Source: CAYRQP01 sp964426545 (GTDB lineage: Bacteria; Fermentibacterota; Fermentibacteria; Fermentibacterales; JCC-6). From it: a stretch of 64,000 bases of DNA. The notes beneath the pieces were generated by a model that saw nothing but the letters and a program-made list of their open reading frames with translations, ran no database searches and had not been told where the DNA came from. The stretch lies in contig CAYRQP010000009.1 in the NCBI GenBank assembly GCA_964426545.1, positions 1 through 64,000 on the forward strand. Reading direction: 5' to 3'. This document shows positions 17,200 through 26,643 of this stretch, in pieces. Each line of letters opens with the position of its first letter. Positions within the stretch are counted from its first letter, which is position 1. The position numbers and the translations under genes were made by a program.

Positions 17200-17551
17200 T
17201 ATTATTAGAAGTGTAGAAGCAGAACACATGAAGGAAGATATTCCTGAATTCAAATCAGGGGACACACTTAGGGTTCACCTTCAGGTCAAAGAGGGTGATA
17301 AGGTACGCACGCAGATGTTCGAAGGTGTGGTTATTTCTCGAAAAGGGGTAGGACTCTCAGGGACTTTCATGATGCGCAAGATATCTGGCGGTATCGGAGT
17401 GGAAAGGGTATTCCCGCTGCATTCACCGCTGATAGAGAAGATAGAAGTTGTCAGACTCGGAAAAGTTAGAAGGTCGAAACTCTATTATCTCCGCGACAAA
17501 AAAGGCAAGGCAGCACGAATCAAGGAAAGAAGAAGTTACGGGAAAAAATAG
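17192..17551 (+). CDS. rplS: Ribosomal protein bL19
   Basis: A 50S protein at the subunit interface. 'IPEFKSGDTLRVHLQVKEGD', 'RTQMFEGVVISRKG', 'FMMRKISGGIGVERVFPLHS' and 'VRRSKLYYLRDKKGKAARIK' are the conserved blocks. The ATG at 17192 overlaps the trmD end by eight bases. The last codons overlap the likely start of rnhB. Confidence 0.96.
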   Translation: MDDIIRSVEAEHMKEDIPEFKSGDTLRVHLQVKEGDKVRTQMFEGVVISRKGVGLSGTFMMRKISGGIGVERVFPLHSPLIEKIEVVRLGKVRRSKLYYLRDKKGKAARIKERRSYGKK

Positions 17552-18182
17552 CGCAAAGACATCATTCTTCGAATTTGATGCACGGTTTCGAATAGACTGT
17601 TCCGTATTGGTCGGGATTGATGAAGCCGGAAGAGGACCCATTGCAGGTCCTCTTGTTGCCGCCGCTGTCCTGATTCCCCCCGACATCGATATACCTGGGG
17701 TGGACGACAGCAAAAAACTAACTCCCAAAAAACGCAGAGACTGTTTTCACCTTATCGAAAATTCCTGCAAATACGGTGTGGGTATAGTCACACCCCGCGA
17801 GTTAGACGAATCCGGCATGACAGAAGCAGTCAGACTCTCATTTTTACGGGCAACCGCAAACCTGTCAATCGATGCAGAACTCTACATCATAGACGGACTT
17901 CCTGTCAGAAATCTGCCATTTGGAGATCATTCGGAATTCATCGTCAAAGGCGATACAAAGAGTCTGTCCATTGCTGCGGCGGGAATAGTCGCAAAAGTTA
18001 CCAGAGATGACATCATGATAGAGATGGAGGTAAAGTACCCCGGGTACGGTTTCGCGTCCCACAAGGGATACTGCACCAAAGTTCATCTCGATGCACTTGA
18101 AGAACTGGGTCCGACACCTATTCACCGTTACTCCTTTGCACCGCTCAAGACGCGAAGGCAAATGAGTTTTCGTTTTGAGTGA
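17538..18182 (+). CDS. rnhB: Ribonuclease HII
   Basis: It removes RNA, including single ribonucleotides, from DNA. The core starts at VGIDEAGRGPIAGPLVAAAV (catalytic Asp, Glu), with 'DDSKKL', 'YIIDGLPV', 'KGDTKSLSIAAAGIVAKVTRD' and 'YPGYGFASHKGYCTKVH'. The start is uncertain. TTG 17607 would begin only two residues before GIDEAGRG. TTG 17448 would overlap rplS by 104 bases. Family members normally have ~15-20 residues here (F.E......g...v.GiDEaGRG), and 'FFEFDARFRIDCSVL' fits; an ACG at 17538 after GGAAAGAAG would give that length. The coordinates use that option as a hypothesis. Confidence 0.88.
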   Translation, partial: TGKNSAKTSFFEFDARFRIDCSVLVGIDEAGRGPIAGPLVAAAVLIPPDIDIPGVDDSKKLTPKKRRDCFHLIENSCKYGVGIVTPRELDESGMTEAVRLSFLRATANLSIDAELYIIDGLPVRNLPFGDHSEFIVKGDTKSLSIAAAGIVAKVTRDDIMIEMEVKYPGYGFASHKGYCTKVHLDALEELGPTPIHRYSFAPLKTRRQMSFRFE

Positions 18183-18525
18183 ACTCTCGAAGGCAGCAGA
18201 GAGTTTTGTCTGTGATTGGCTGAAAGAGAACAACTGGGTAATCCTGGTGCGCAATTTCAGAATCCGAAGAGCTGAAGTTGACATAATCGCAGAGAAGGAC
18301 AAAATCCTCTCATTCATCGAAGTCAAATTCGCAGCAGACAGCAGTGCAACAATGCCCCTCGAAAAGATCGACTCCAAGAAGCAATCACACATTGTCATGG
18401 CAGCGGAGGCATATCTCTCCACACATCCATTCGACGGGGAAATACGCTTCGATATTGCGATTGTCGCCGGGTCTGCAGATGAATTCAGATTAGGCATCTA
18501 CCTTGAGGATGCCTTCCGCCCGTGA
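18175..18525 (+). CDS. yraN: YraN/UPF0102 family protein
   Basis: A small protein of the restriction-endonuclease-like fold. 'GKA-E..a..yL...G..il..N.R' appears as 'SKAAESFVCDWLKENNWVIL' plus VRNFRIRRAEVDII, and 'LSFIEVKFA' supplies the (D)-ExK nuclease-like motif (usually fVEVK.R). The in vivo role is not settled. The TTG at 18175 overlaps the rnhB stop by eight bases. The family often lies beside rnhB, as here. Confidence 0.88.
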   Translation: MSELSKAAESFVCDWLKENNWVILVRNFRIRRAEVDIIAEKDKILSFIEVKFAADSSATMPLEKIDSKKQSHIVMAAEAYLSTHPFDGEIRFDIAIVAGSADEFRLGIYLEDAFRP

Positions 18526-18540
18526 AGAAACCGCTCTAAG

Positions 18541-18619
18541 GTACAGTGACATCTATATCGAAGAGTTAAGTGTCATGGTACCATGTATCACCATACCCCT
18601 GAATTAAGTGTCATAGTAC
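18541..18619 (+). repeat. Palindromic repeat, TTAAGTGTCATGGTACC family
   Basis: Two forward copies (18563-18582 and 18601-18619, TTAAGTGTCAT[GA]GTAC) and a degenerate reverse copy at 18541-18552 (GTACAGTGACAT) form an inverted-repeat unit between yraN and comM. The same word forms the outer arms of the composite palindrome at 53419-53502. A run of eight or more C follows. No ORF is present. Confidence 0.7.
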
Positions 18620-18682
18620 ATATCGTACCCCCCCCTTGAAATCCTCCCGTTTATCGAGTACACTGTAAGAGAAGGAGGTATC

Positions 18683-20218
18683 ATGATATCTAAAACACGC
18701 ACTCTTGCACTTTATGGAATAGATGCATATCCGGTCGAAGTCGAAGCGGATATGTCTTTCGGACTTCCCACATTTTCGATAGTAGGTCTGCCTGACAGTA
18801 CAGTCAAGGAATCCAGACAGAGGATAAATTCGGCAGTTAACAATCTTGGCTTGAAACTGCCAGGGAAGAAGATCACCGTCAATCTCGCCCCTGCTGGCAG
18901 GCGCAAGGAGGGTTCCGGTTTCGACCTGCCTATAGCTGCATCAGTACTTGCAGCCGGAGGTTTCGTACCTGCGGATTCGATAGAAGATCATATTTTTGTT
19001 GGTGAACTTGCACTCGATGGATCGATTCGTCCTGTTCCGGGGATGCTTTCAATGTCTGATGCATCTCGAAATCTCAAACACTCCGGATTGATTATTCCAT
19101 ACGAGAACGGATATGAAGCAATTGCTTCGGGGAGCAGGAAGAAGGTGTATGCTGCACATAATCTTGCCTCGGTTGTTAAATTTCTGAATACCGGAGAAGG
19201 ACTGAAAGAATTGTCCAGTGCTGATATCAGAGAGAGCGAGTTTCCACAGAGCATATCTGATTTCAGAGATGTCAGGGGACAGGAACAGGCAAAACGGGCT
19301 CTCGAAGTAGCTGCTGCAGGAGGACATAATATTCTGATGATAGGACCTCCGGGTTCCGGCAAGACGATGTTGGCAAAACGGCTTCCCGGAATACTCCCCC
19401 CACTGCTGATGGGAGAGGCTGTCGAAACAACAAAAGTCCACAGCATTGCAGGATTGTTCACAGGCGGGAAGTCCCTGCTCAAGGTTCGCCCGTTTAGAGC
19501 CCCGCATCATACGGTGTCGGATGCCGGTCTTATCGGTGGGGGAACCAACCCCCACCCGGGTGAGGTGAGTCTGGCTCATAACGGTGTACTGTTTCTCGAT
19601 GAACTTCCGGAATTCCGCCGGAATGTCCTCGAAGTGCTGAGGCAGCCACTCGAAGACGGATATGTCACCATAGCACGGGCATCGATGACCGTTACCTTTC
19701 CTGCGCGCTTCACACTCGCAGCAGCCATGAATCCCTGCCCGTGCGGTTTCCTGACAGACCTGGGTCGCACCTGCAACTGTACGGGCCCCCAAATACAACA
19801 CTATCTCAACAGGATATCAGGTCCGCTTCTCGACAGGATAGATATTCATCTAAGTGTTGCACCTGTTAAGTACACAGAACTTTCGAGCAGCATTCCAACC
19901 GGGGACAGTTCCTCCGTCATCAGAAACAGAATAATCAAAGCCCGTGAGACACAATTGAATCGATTCCGGGATGAAGATGGAATATTCTGCAACGCGGGGA
20001 TGTCTTCTCCACTTGTTAGAAAGTGCTGTACCCTTTCTGTCGAAGTCAGCGGCTTGCTGAAAAGAGCAATGCTCCATTACGGTTTTTCAGCAAGAGCATA
20101 TGACAGAATCATCAAGGTCTCGAGGACGATTGCCGACCTTGCAGGTTCAGATGAAATCTGCCCCGAACATATTGCAGAAGCCGTACAGTACAGGTCGCTC
20201 GACAGCGATTGTTTGTAG
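18683..20218 (+). CDS. comM: Mg-chelatase-like AAA ATPase ComM/YifB
   Basis: A hexameric helicase-like ATPase that helps branch migration during natural transformation. The N-terminal S5-fold domain reads SFGLPTFSIVGLPDSTVKES. The AAA core has GPPGSGKTMLAKRLPGILPP (Walker A), 'GVLFLDELPEF' (Walker B) and 'AAMNPCPCGF' before a Cys-rich turn (RTCNC). 'ISGPLLDRIDIHL' is the usual arginine-finger segment. The length of 511 is normal. The start is the ATG at 18683, with GAAGGAGG directly upstream. With comF-like 54307, it suggests that competence-type DNA uptake genes may exist. Confidence 0.95.
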   Translation: MISKTRTLALYGIDAYPVEVEADMSFGLPTFSIVGLPDSTVKESRQRINSAVNNLGLKLPGKKITVNLAPAGRRKEGSGFDLPIAASVLAAGGFVPADSIEDHIFVGELALDGSIRPVPGMLSMSDASRNLKHSGLIIPYENGYEAIASGSRKKVYAAHNLASVVKFLNTGEGLKELSSADIRESEFPQSISDFRDVRGQEQAKRALEVAAAGGHNILMIGPPGSGKTMLAKRLPGILPPLLMGEAVETTKVHSIAGLFTGGKSLLKVRPFRAPHHTVSDAGLIGGGTNPHPGEVSLAHNGVLFLDELPEFRRNVLEVLRQPLEDGYVTIARASMTVTFPARFTLAAAMNPCPCGFLTDLGRTCNCTGPQIQHYLNRISGPLLDRIDIHLSVAPVKYTELSSSIPTGDSSSVIRNRIIKARETQLNRFRDEDGIFCNAGMSSPLVRKCCTLSVEVSGLLKRAMLHYGFSARAYDRIIKVSRTIADLAGSDEICPEHIAEAVQYRSLDSDCL

Positions 20219-20321
20219 TTATTCAGATCCGTGTTTTGGTTCAGGTACTCTATACTCCTGTTTCATATAGTGGCGGAACACAATGTACTTCGTCATATTT
20301 CCCCAATAACTGGGAGAATTT

Positions 20322-21032
20322 ATGGAGTACAGTACTGAACTAATCCGCGAGAATCTTCACAGGGCGGAATACGCTATACATGAAGCACTTGTTCATTCGG
20401 GGCTTTCGCAGGAAGTTCGAATCATGGCAGTCACAAAAAACCACCCCGCAGAATTGGTCAGAAAGACCATTGAAGCCGGAATTACTCTAATAGGCGAGAA
20501 TAGGGTAAGTGAAGCAGGTCGCAAGATTAAAGAGATTGGCAGAGACAATGCGGAATTCCACATGATAGGACCCCTGCATACAAAGGAAGCAAGGCAGACT
20601 CTCCGCGATTTTCATGCGATAGATTCCCTCTGCAGAATGAAGATAGCAAAGGAGATTGCCCGTAGAGTTGAGATGAGTGATACGGATCAGCCTTCAATTC
20701 TACTCGAGATAAATACTTCAGGTGAAGATTCCAAGCATGGTTTTCCACCGGACAAGGCACTCATCGAAGATAGAATAGGAGAGATAACCGAACTTGGTCT
20801 GAAGATAGACGGATTCCTGACAATAGGTCCACTCGGTGCACCTGAGCCAGAGATCCGAACTGCGTTTGCTTCACTTCGGGAGATCAGAGATTCGCTTGAA
20901 ACAAGTACAGGTCTGAAATTTCCCGAACTCTCCATGGGGATGAGTGATGATTTCGAACTTGGTGTGATGGAAGGTGCAACTACAGTAAGATTGGGTAGGT
21001 ATCTGTTCGGGAGGCGGCGGGTTCGGATATAG
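20322..21032 (+). CDS. yggS: YggS-type PLP homeostasis protein
   Basis: A PLP-binding alanine-racemase-fold protein that keeps free pyridoxal phosphate in balance. The lysine that holds PLP is in 'VRIMAVTKNHPAEL'. Other family blocks are 'GITLIGENRVSEAGRKI', 'HMIGPLHTKEARQTL' (usually HfIGpLQsNK), 'LLEINTSGEDSKHGF' and 'LSMGMSDDFELGVMEGATTV', then RLGRYLFGRR. The length of 236 is typical. Start ATG at 20322, with GGGAGAA upstream. Confidence 0.93.
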   Translation: MEYSTELIRENLHRAEYAIHEALVHSGLSQEVRIMAVTKNHPAELVRKTIEAGITLIGENRVSEAGRKIKEIGRDNAEFHMIGPLHTKEARQTLRDFHAIDSLCRMKIAKEIARRVEMSDTDQPSILLEINTSGEDSKHGFPPDKALIEDRIGEITELGLKIDGFLTIGPLGAPEPEIRTAFASLREIRDSLETSTGLKFPELSMGMSDDFELGVMEGATTVRLGRYLFGRRRVRI

Positions 21033-21033
21033 G

Positions 21034-21053
21034 AAAAGTATCCGGGTACTTTT
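21034..21053 (+). terminator. Short hairpin after yggS
   Basis: AAAAGTA (21034-21040) and TACTTTT (21047-21053) pair perfectly over a six-base loop, directly after the yggS stop. The T-run is part of the stem, so it is a weak, possibly bidirectional terminator. Confidence 0.35.
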
Positions 21054-21066
21054 ATCGGCTTCCTGT

Positions 21067-21096
21067 TAGACAATACGGGTTATGTTACTATATTAT
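21067..21096 (+). promoter_or_regulatory. Possible promoter for divIVA and the secretion cluster
   Basis: TAGACA (21067-21072), an 18-base spacer and TATTAT (21091-21096). It is the only promoter-like pair seen before the long run of closely spaced genes 21149-37017. Confidence 0.35.
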
Positions 21097-21148
21097 CAGA
21101 TGAGTATAATTTTGATTATTGTATCTGCTAGCGATTAGGGGGCTTAAT

Positions 21149-21685
21149 TTGAAAATAACACCACTTGATGTAAGAAGGCAGCGGTTCCGCAAGGCTATGC
21201 GGGGTTATGATGCCGATGAAGTGAATGCCTTTCTCGAAATGGTTGCAAATGCTCTCGAAGAATTAGTGGGGCAGATGGAAACGGCAGAGAAGGAACTGAT
21301 AGCACTGAGGACACGGGCTACAGAATTCGACAGGATGGAAGGCACTGTCCGCGAAGTACTGGTGCAGCAGCAGAAGGGTGCTGAAAAGGCACGGGCAGAT
21401 GCTGACAAGGAAGCAGAACTCATTATCATGGATGCTGAAGTCAAAGCTGCCAACCTGATATCGGAAGCCCGTTCGAGAGTACAGGTTTTGACCGAGACCA
21501 TTCGGGACCTTCAGGACAGAAGGCTGGCTGTATTGACTCAGATTGGGTCTTTCGTCGATTCTCAAAACAAGATGCTCGAACTTGAAGAAGCACGGATAAA
21601 GGCGGAAATGGTACCTGAAAATACGAAATTGCCCGGTGATGCTTCAGGGGATTCTCCCATGCTCGAACTGTCGGAACTCGATTAA
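21149..21685 (+). CDS. DivIVA-domain coiled-coil protein
   Basis: The N-terminus is a DivIVA/GpsB membrane-curvature module: MKITPLDVRRQRFRKAMRGY followed by DADEVNAFLEMVANALEELV. The rest is a long coiled coil, rich in Glu, Ala and Gln (about residues 35-160). DivIVA proteins recruit envelope factors to cell poles or septa. The start is the TTG at 21149, six bases after AGGGGGC, because the family begins with M..TP.di. The product is ~178 residues. It stands directly ahead of the porU-like gene, with only five bases between. Confidence 0.85.
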   Translation: MKITPLDVRRQRFRKAMRGYDADEVNAFLEMVANALEELVGQMETAEKELIALRTRATEFDRMEGTVREVLVQQQKGAEKARADADKEAELIIMDAEVKAANLISEARSRVQVLTETIRDLQDRRLAVLTQIGSFVDSQNKMLELEEARIKAEMVPENTKLPGDASGDSPMLELSELD

Positions 21686-21690
21686 ATAAC

Positions 21691-24600
21691 TTGTATTATG
21701 GTTTGCGGTTTTCATTGAATAATTCAGACAGACGGATTTTGTACACCTTTCTCATTTTTCTCATAGGTATATCTGCATACGCTTCAGGGACAGCACTGCA
21801 TAGTGATAATGCAATTGTTACCGAAACCTCCACTGCTTATGTCTGGAATTGCCCGGAACTCATTCCACTCAGTCAATTACCCGACAACCTGTCAGGTTAT
21901 TCAACTTCGGGATGCGGGTATGTAGATGGTTGCCTGCTCCCGCAGAAGAACCTCTATTTTGCAGTGCCCGGCGGCCACACTCCTGTCCTTGAAGTACATG
22001 CAGGCGGGATAACGCGTATTTCCCCCTGTGATATTGCTGAAATACTGCCGACATCAACCGAAACTGATTCTTTTAAATCCACCGACACGGAGAATATCCC
22101 TTCAGTCTGGGGGGAATTGTCCGCAAGCGGTTCATGGCGTCGGGCAGGAATTGCTGAAGTGCATCTGTATCCCGTAATACTGGAAAACGGTGTTTTCTAC
22201 ACTGCTGACAACATATCGGTTACACTGAGGTATGATGCGGATGAACCCCCTGAACAAGTGAGCGGGGTTTCCGGGAGTATCTTTCAAGGTCTGATGGCGG
22301 GTGGAAACAGAGTCTGGCAGGAAAATTCCCGCTCAACTGATGAGAGTCCTTTCTGGGGGCATCCGTGGATAAGTATAGGTGTAGATACCGCCGGGATATA
22401 CGCTGTTTCAGGAAGAGAAATTCCGTCAGCGGTCGGGAGTGTATCGGAGACACTTTCACTGTTCTGCGGCAGGGGAAGGGAGATGGGAGAAACCCCGTGG
22501 GAGAACTCATATGTTCCGTACCCCGTTCCGATTTTAGTAGAAGACGGAGATGACGGGATTTTCGATGAAGATGACACAATCTTCTTTTTCGCAAGGGGAC
22601 TTTCGTGGTGGGAAGCGTTCGGAGACAAGTTCCCTGTGCATTACAACCATCGCTATTCTGATATCAATAAATACTGGCTGACATGGGGTAGTGAAAACGG
22701 TACCCGAATGGCCGTAATCGACGGAGAATTGACAGGAGCACCTGCAATGCCGGATTCATTTCTGTCGAGGACACACTTCGAAGAGAATGTCGTTTATGTA
22801 AGAGATGAAATCAGCCTTGCGGATGACTGGGCGTGGGAGAGGAGTTCTGGAAGCCAGACTCAATGGATATATCATTCATTCGATTCACCTTTTGCTGCGG
22901 GATCAGGGTACATCAGAATTTTGCTGAAATCATCTGAGTACATTCAGCATTATGTCAGGCTGAAACTGAATGGTACATATGTCGCCGACACAACCTGGAA
23001 ACACACAGGTGACTTCATTCTTACGGTACCTGTTGCCAACTTTGAGGAAAACGGCAATTCGCTTGGTATCGAACTTGTAAGAGACGGCGAATATGATGTG
23101 GTCTTCTTGGACTGGATAGATATTTTCCCGCAGACCATTATTAGTGTCTCCGGGCAGGCCTTCGTACCACTGGAATGGTGGTCCCAAACTGAAAGGCAGA
23201 AATTCACATGGAAAAACAGTTTGAATGATTCCCGTGTGTATCTTGTAAGCGGAGACACACTTGCTGCTTCCGTTACGCTGCATGATGACTATTCCTTCGA
23301 ATTCGAGATTCCAGAAGGCTGGGATGCACGGGAGTTCCGAATAGTCCCGACAGGCAGGAGTCTTACTCCCGTGAGCATTGAAGAAGCTGCTCCGGGCAGA
23401 ATACTCGCGGTACTCGATGGTGCGGATCAGATATATGTAACCAACGACGAATTCTATTCTGAGGTTCTTCCTTTGGATACTTCTTTGGAAAACACTGAAA
23501 TTATCAAGACATCAGAAATCTATGATGAGTTCAATGGTGGTGTCCGCGATCCGCAGGCAATTCGAACAATGCTGAACCACATCATAGATACATGGAATCT
23601 CATTCCCGCAGACATAGTGCTTGTCGGCAACGGCAACTGGGACCCGAAAAACTACATCAGCAGCAGAAAATCACTGATTGATATTCTCTACTACGGTGTA
23701 GGAACTCTGGTTTCAGATGACAGGTTTGCAGTAGTCGGTGATACATTTAATTTTCCGCAGATGGGTGTTTCACGGATAGCCGCGCAGACAGGAACTGATG
23801 TTCAGTATACTGTCAGCAAAACTTTGAGTTATAGCAGCGGCTCCGATATGGGTGATTGGCAGACAACAGTCCTCGCGTGTGCAGATGACGAGCGCTCTCC
23901 GGTACACGGGGGAGATGAAACCTATCACACTTTGAGCATGGAAAACCTGCTCAATGATCACATCCCGGATATCCTCCGACCTAAAAAGGAATATCTTATC
24001 TTTTTCGATTGGAATGACCTTTGGAAGAAGCCTGAAGCCAGGGAGGATTATATCGAAACATGGAGCAGGGGGGCTTTGATTGCCCTTTATCTCGGTCATG
24101 GAGGATATGATCAGATAGCTGACGAGGGGGTCTTATATCTGGAAGATACAGCACTTCTTAACTGTTCCGGAAGACTACCCTATGCTCTATTTGGCTCGTG
24201 TAATGTTGGCGAATTTCAGAATCCGGCTCAATACTGTATTGGACAGAATATTGTCTCTACTCCGGCAGGCGGAGCAATTTTATGTACGGCTGCATCAGGA
24301 GCGACATCAGGTTCTCTCAATGAAACATTTCTTGCATCGGTACTCGATGAACTGTTCAGAGAACCGATACTTTCAGTGGGGTGCAGTGTTCTGCTCAGTA
24401 AGATAAATGCTGGCTACAATCAAAACACGGCACAGTACATCCTCTTCGGTGACGGCAGTTCAATTCTTGCATATCCGTCGCAGGGATTTCCCTTAAGCTT
24501 GGGAGAACTCAGAAGCGGAGAGCTGGCTTCATGCTCGGGTACTGCACCCGGGAACGGAATAATACTAATCGAATCATTCGAATCATGCCAGGCAGATACC

Positions 24601-25476
24601 TATTACACATTCCGTCAGCAAAGACCAATACCGTATCTTTCACAGGCATCACCTTTTTATCTGGGGTCATCTATTGCAGTTCCGGATTTTGATTTGAATC
24701 TGTTTGTCCCGCTCGACAGTGATACAGGTTACTTTGCACGGACACAATTTGTTTATCTGGGTGTAGATAATATTGCAGCATCCACAACCTATCCGGATAT
24801 ACTCACAATGGGAACACCGGCCGGAAATGATACGGTAGGTCCGGCAATTGAACTATGGATCGATGGTTTCCGGGGTGAAGAACACCCTTCAGTATCGGGA
24901 GAAATCACAGTAAGGGCTCAATTGTCAGATACTTCGGGAATAAACCTGCTGGGCAATACCGGAAGGCAGCTTGCACTGTATCTTGATGGTGTTCCGCAGG
25001 ATGTTTCAGAATATTTCCGGTACAATTCAGGTTCTGCAACAACAGGTGAGGTGAGTGTATGTACAGGGACTCTGCTTCCCGGGGAGCATGAGATACAGCT
25101 TCGGGCAAGTGACGGTGTTCTCAACCGTTCAACCGAGACTTTGAATATCACAGTTCTTTCTGGGGTTCAGATCGAGATTGAAAATGCCTTTCCATATCCA
25201 AATCCCTGTTCCGGACAGGTCTCTATAAACTGGACACAATCCGCAGACGGGGCAGTATCACTGAGTATTTATACAGTAGCCGGCACCTGTATATTAACCG
25301 AAAGGAACATTGAAGGATGCGTAGGATATAATCAGTACCTATGGAATTGTAATGACGCTGAAGGGGACGCAATTGCGAGCGGATCATATATATTTACCAT
25401 ATCCGTATCCGCTTTGAATCCGGCAGGGCTGAATACAACCGCTGCTGGAATAATAGCACTTGTGCGCGGAGATTAG
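21691..25476 (+). CDS. porU: PorU-like C25 (gingipain-family) protease with T9SS C-terminal domain
   Basis: PorU is the T9SS sortase that removes C-terminal sorting domains from cargo and attaches it to the cell surface. This 1261-residue protein has a hydrophobic N-terminal segment (YTFLIFLIGISAYASG), beta-rich domains and a C25 caspase-like core: His803 in 'ALYLGHGGYDQ' and Cys837 in 'LFGSCNVGEF'. An Ig-like part precedes a C-terminal domain with AFPYPNPCSGQVSINW and SGSYIFTI, the T9SS/FlgD-like form. PorU of Bacteroidota also keeps such a domain. The next gene is porV, its known partner. The start is the TTG at 21691, without a clear ribosome site; later TTGs are possible. It could be a secreted gingipain rather than the sortase. 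Confidence 0.75.
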   Translation: MYYGLRFSLNNSDRRILYTFLIFLIGISAYASGTALHSDNAIVTETSTAYVWNCPELIPLSQLPDNLSGYSTSGCGYVDGCLLPQKNLYFAVPGGHTPVLEVHAGGITRISPCDIAEILPTSTETDSFKSTDTENIPSVWGELSASGSWRRAGIAEVHLYPVILENGVFYTADNISVTLRYDADEPPEQVSGVSGSIFQGLMAGGNRVWQENSRSTDESPFWGHPWISIGVDTAGIYAVSGREIPSAVGSVSETLSLFCGRGREMGETPWENSYVPYPVPILVEDGDDGIFDEDDTIFFFARGLSWWEAFGDKFPVHYNHRYSDINKYWLTWGSENGTRMAVIDGELTGAPAMPDSFLSRTHFEENVVYVRDEISLADDWAWERSSGSQTQWIYHSFDSPFAAGSGYIRILLKSSEYIQHYVRLKLNGTYVADTTWKHTGDFILTVPVANFEENGNSLGIELVRDGEYDVVFLDWIDIFPQTIISVSGQAFVPLEWWSQTERQKFTWKNSLNDSRVYLVSGDTLAASVTLHDDYSFEFEIPEGWDAREFRIVPTGRSLTPVSIEEAAPGRILAVLDGADQIYVTNDEFYSEVLPLDTSLENTEIIKTSEIYDEFNGGVRDPQAIRTMLNHIIDTWNLIPADIVLVGNGNWDPKNYISSRKSLIDILYYGVGTLVSDDRFAVVGDTFNFPQMGVSRIAAQTGTDVQYTVSKTLSYSSGSDMGDWQTTVLACADDERSPVHGGDETYHTLSMENLLNDHIPDILRPKKEYLIFFDWNDLWKKPEAREDYIETWSRGALIALYLGHGGYDQIADEGVLYLEDTALLNCSGRLPYALFGSCNVGEFQNPAQYCIGQNIVSTPAGGAILCTAASGATSGSLNETFLASVLDELFREPILSVGCSVLLSKINAGYNQNTAQYILFGDGSSILAYPSQGFPLSLGELRSGELASCSGTAPGNGIILIESFESCQADTYYTFRQQRPIPYLSQASPFYLGSSIAVPDFDLNLFVPLDSDTGYFARTQFVYLGVDNIAASTTYPDILTMGTPAGNDTVGPAIELWIDGFRGEEHPSVSGEITVRAQLSDTSGINLLGNTGRQLALYLDGVPQDVSEYFRYNSGSATTGEVSVCTGTLLPGEHEIQLRASDGVLNRSTETLNITVLSGVQIEIENAFPYPNPCSGQVSINWTQSADGAVSLSIYTVAGTCILTERNIEGCVGYNQYLWNCNDAEGDAIASGSYIFTISVSALNPAGLNTTAAGIIALVRGD

Positions 25477-25523
25477 ATTATTCCATCCGGTGTCTATTCA
25501 CCGGATATTTACCGGAGGAAATA

Positions 25524-26639
25524 ATGTTTAACAAGTACCTGCTCTCTTTTTTACTGTTAGTGTTCGCATCTTCCATGTATGCATCTACAGCCAGTGTTGT
25601 CTGGATGGTGATTACTCCGGGAGCTCGTTCCAACGGGATGGGTGAGGCTTTTGTCGCGCTTGCAGATGATGCAACTGCATCATACTGGAATCCTGCGGGA
25701 ATGGCTTTTATAGTCGATTCTACTTTCTCCCAGGAAGTAACCATGCAGCACTGTAACTGGCTTCCGCAACTTGCCGATGACCTCTATTATGAATTTGCAG
25801 GTTATACAAACTATCTCGAAGGCTGGGGCGGAGTCGGCGGTAATGTCATTTTCATGTCGATGGGCGAGCAGCAGGAGACATCTGCAGGAGGAACTGAACT
25901 CGGCACCTTCTACTCATACGGGATAGCCGTTACGGGTTCCGCCGGGACTGAGATCTTCCCGGGGCTCGCAGCAGGCGTAAATCTCAAATTCATACACGAC
26001 CATCTTTACTATGAAGATTACGGTCAGGGAACATCATTTGCAGCTGATGTCGGACTGCTGTACAGACTTGGTTACGCGTCGGATGCGGTTCAGCCTGTAG
26101 AATACATCGAAGATGAAGATGGTGTTCATCCTTTCAGTGCCGGGGCAAGTGCCTTTGCAGAAGTCGACACCGGTGCTTTGCAGAGCGTGGATGACGGGTG
26201 GGGCTGTAAAGTACATTTTGGTGCAACTCTCTCCAATATTGGTCCCAATATGAGTTACGGCGGTCATCCCGAGAATAATCCGCTTCCGCGCATGTTACGG
26301 GTGGGTATGGCGCTCATTCCTCTCGATTCGGAACTTGCACTATTGAACATCACTGCTGATTACAGCAAGATGCTTGTCAATGTTACAGAGGGTGTTTCCG
26401 AAGAGATCAAGGAGAACAAGTGGGGCGTCGGTACTGAATTCTGGTATTACAATCTTCTTGCTCTGAGGGCAGGTTACATCCGCGATACTGAGGGTGAATC
26501 GGTAATTCAGGGACTGACCTTTGGAGCGGGACTCCAATTCCAGAACTTCCAGCTCGACATGTCATTCGTCCCGGTCGATGAAGCTCTGCAGAGTTCGGGT
26601 AAGTACAATCAGAAGTACTCGCTTTCCATTCGTTTCTAG
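25524..26639 (+). CDS. porV: PorV-like outer-membrane beta-barrel protein
   Basis: PorV (LptO) binds cargo C-terminal domains at the outer membrane and shuttles them from the translocon to PorU. The protein has a signal peptide (YLLSFLLLVFASSMYASTA) and the strong N-terminal family signature of PorV/UPF0164: 'GARSNGMGEAFVALADDATA' and 'SYWNPAGMAF'. Alternating beta strands continue to the C-terminus, which ends in aromatic YSLSIRF, as in outer-membrane barrels. The length of 371 fits. The start is the ATG at 25524, with CGGAGGAA upstream. It lies 47 bases after the porU-like gene and five before the M6 protease gene. Confidence 0.85.
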   Translation: MFNKYLLSFLLLVFASSMYASTASVVWMVITPGARSNGMGEAFVALADDATASYWNPAGMAFIVDSTFSQEVTMQHCNWLPQLADDLYYEFAGYTNYLEGWGGVGGNVIFMSMGEQQETSAGGTELGTFYSYGIAVTGSAGTEIFPGLAAGVNLKFIHDHLYYEDYGQGTSFAADVGLLYRLGYASDAVQPVEYIEDEDGVHPFSAGASAFAEVDTGALQSVDDGWGCKVHFGATLSNIGPNMSYGGHPENNPLPRMLRVGMALIPLDSELALLNITADYSKMLVNVTEGVSEEIKENKWGVGTEFWYYNLLALRAGYIRDTEGESVIQGLTFGAGLQFQNFQLDMSFVPVDEALQSSGKYNQKYSLSIRF

Positions 26640-26643
26640 TTAG

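Noticed and set aside
19049..19801. 250-residue ORF opposite comM
   Set aside because: Antisense shadow; comM is complete and conserved on the plus strand.
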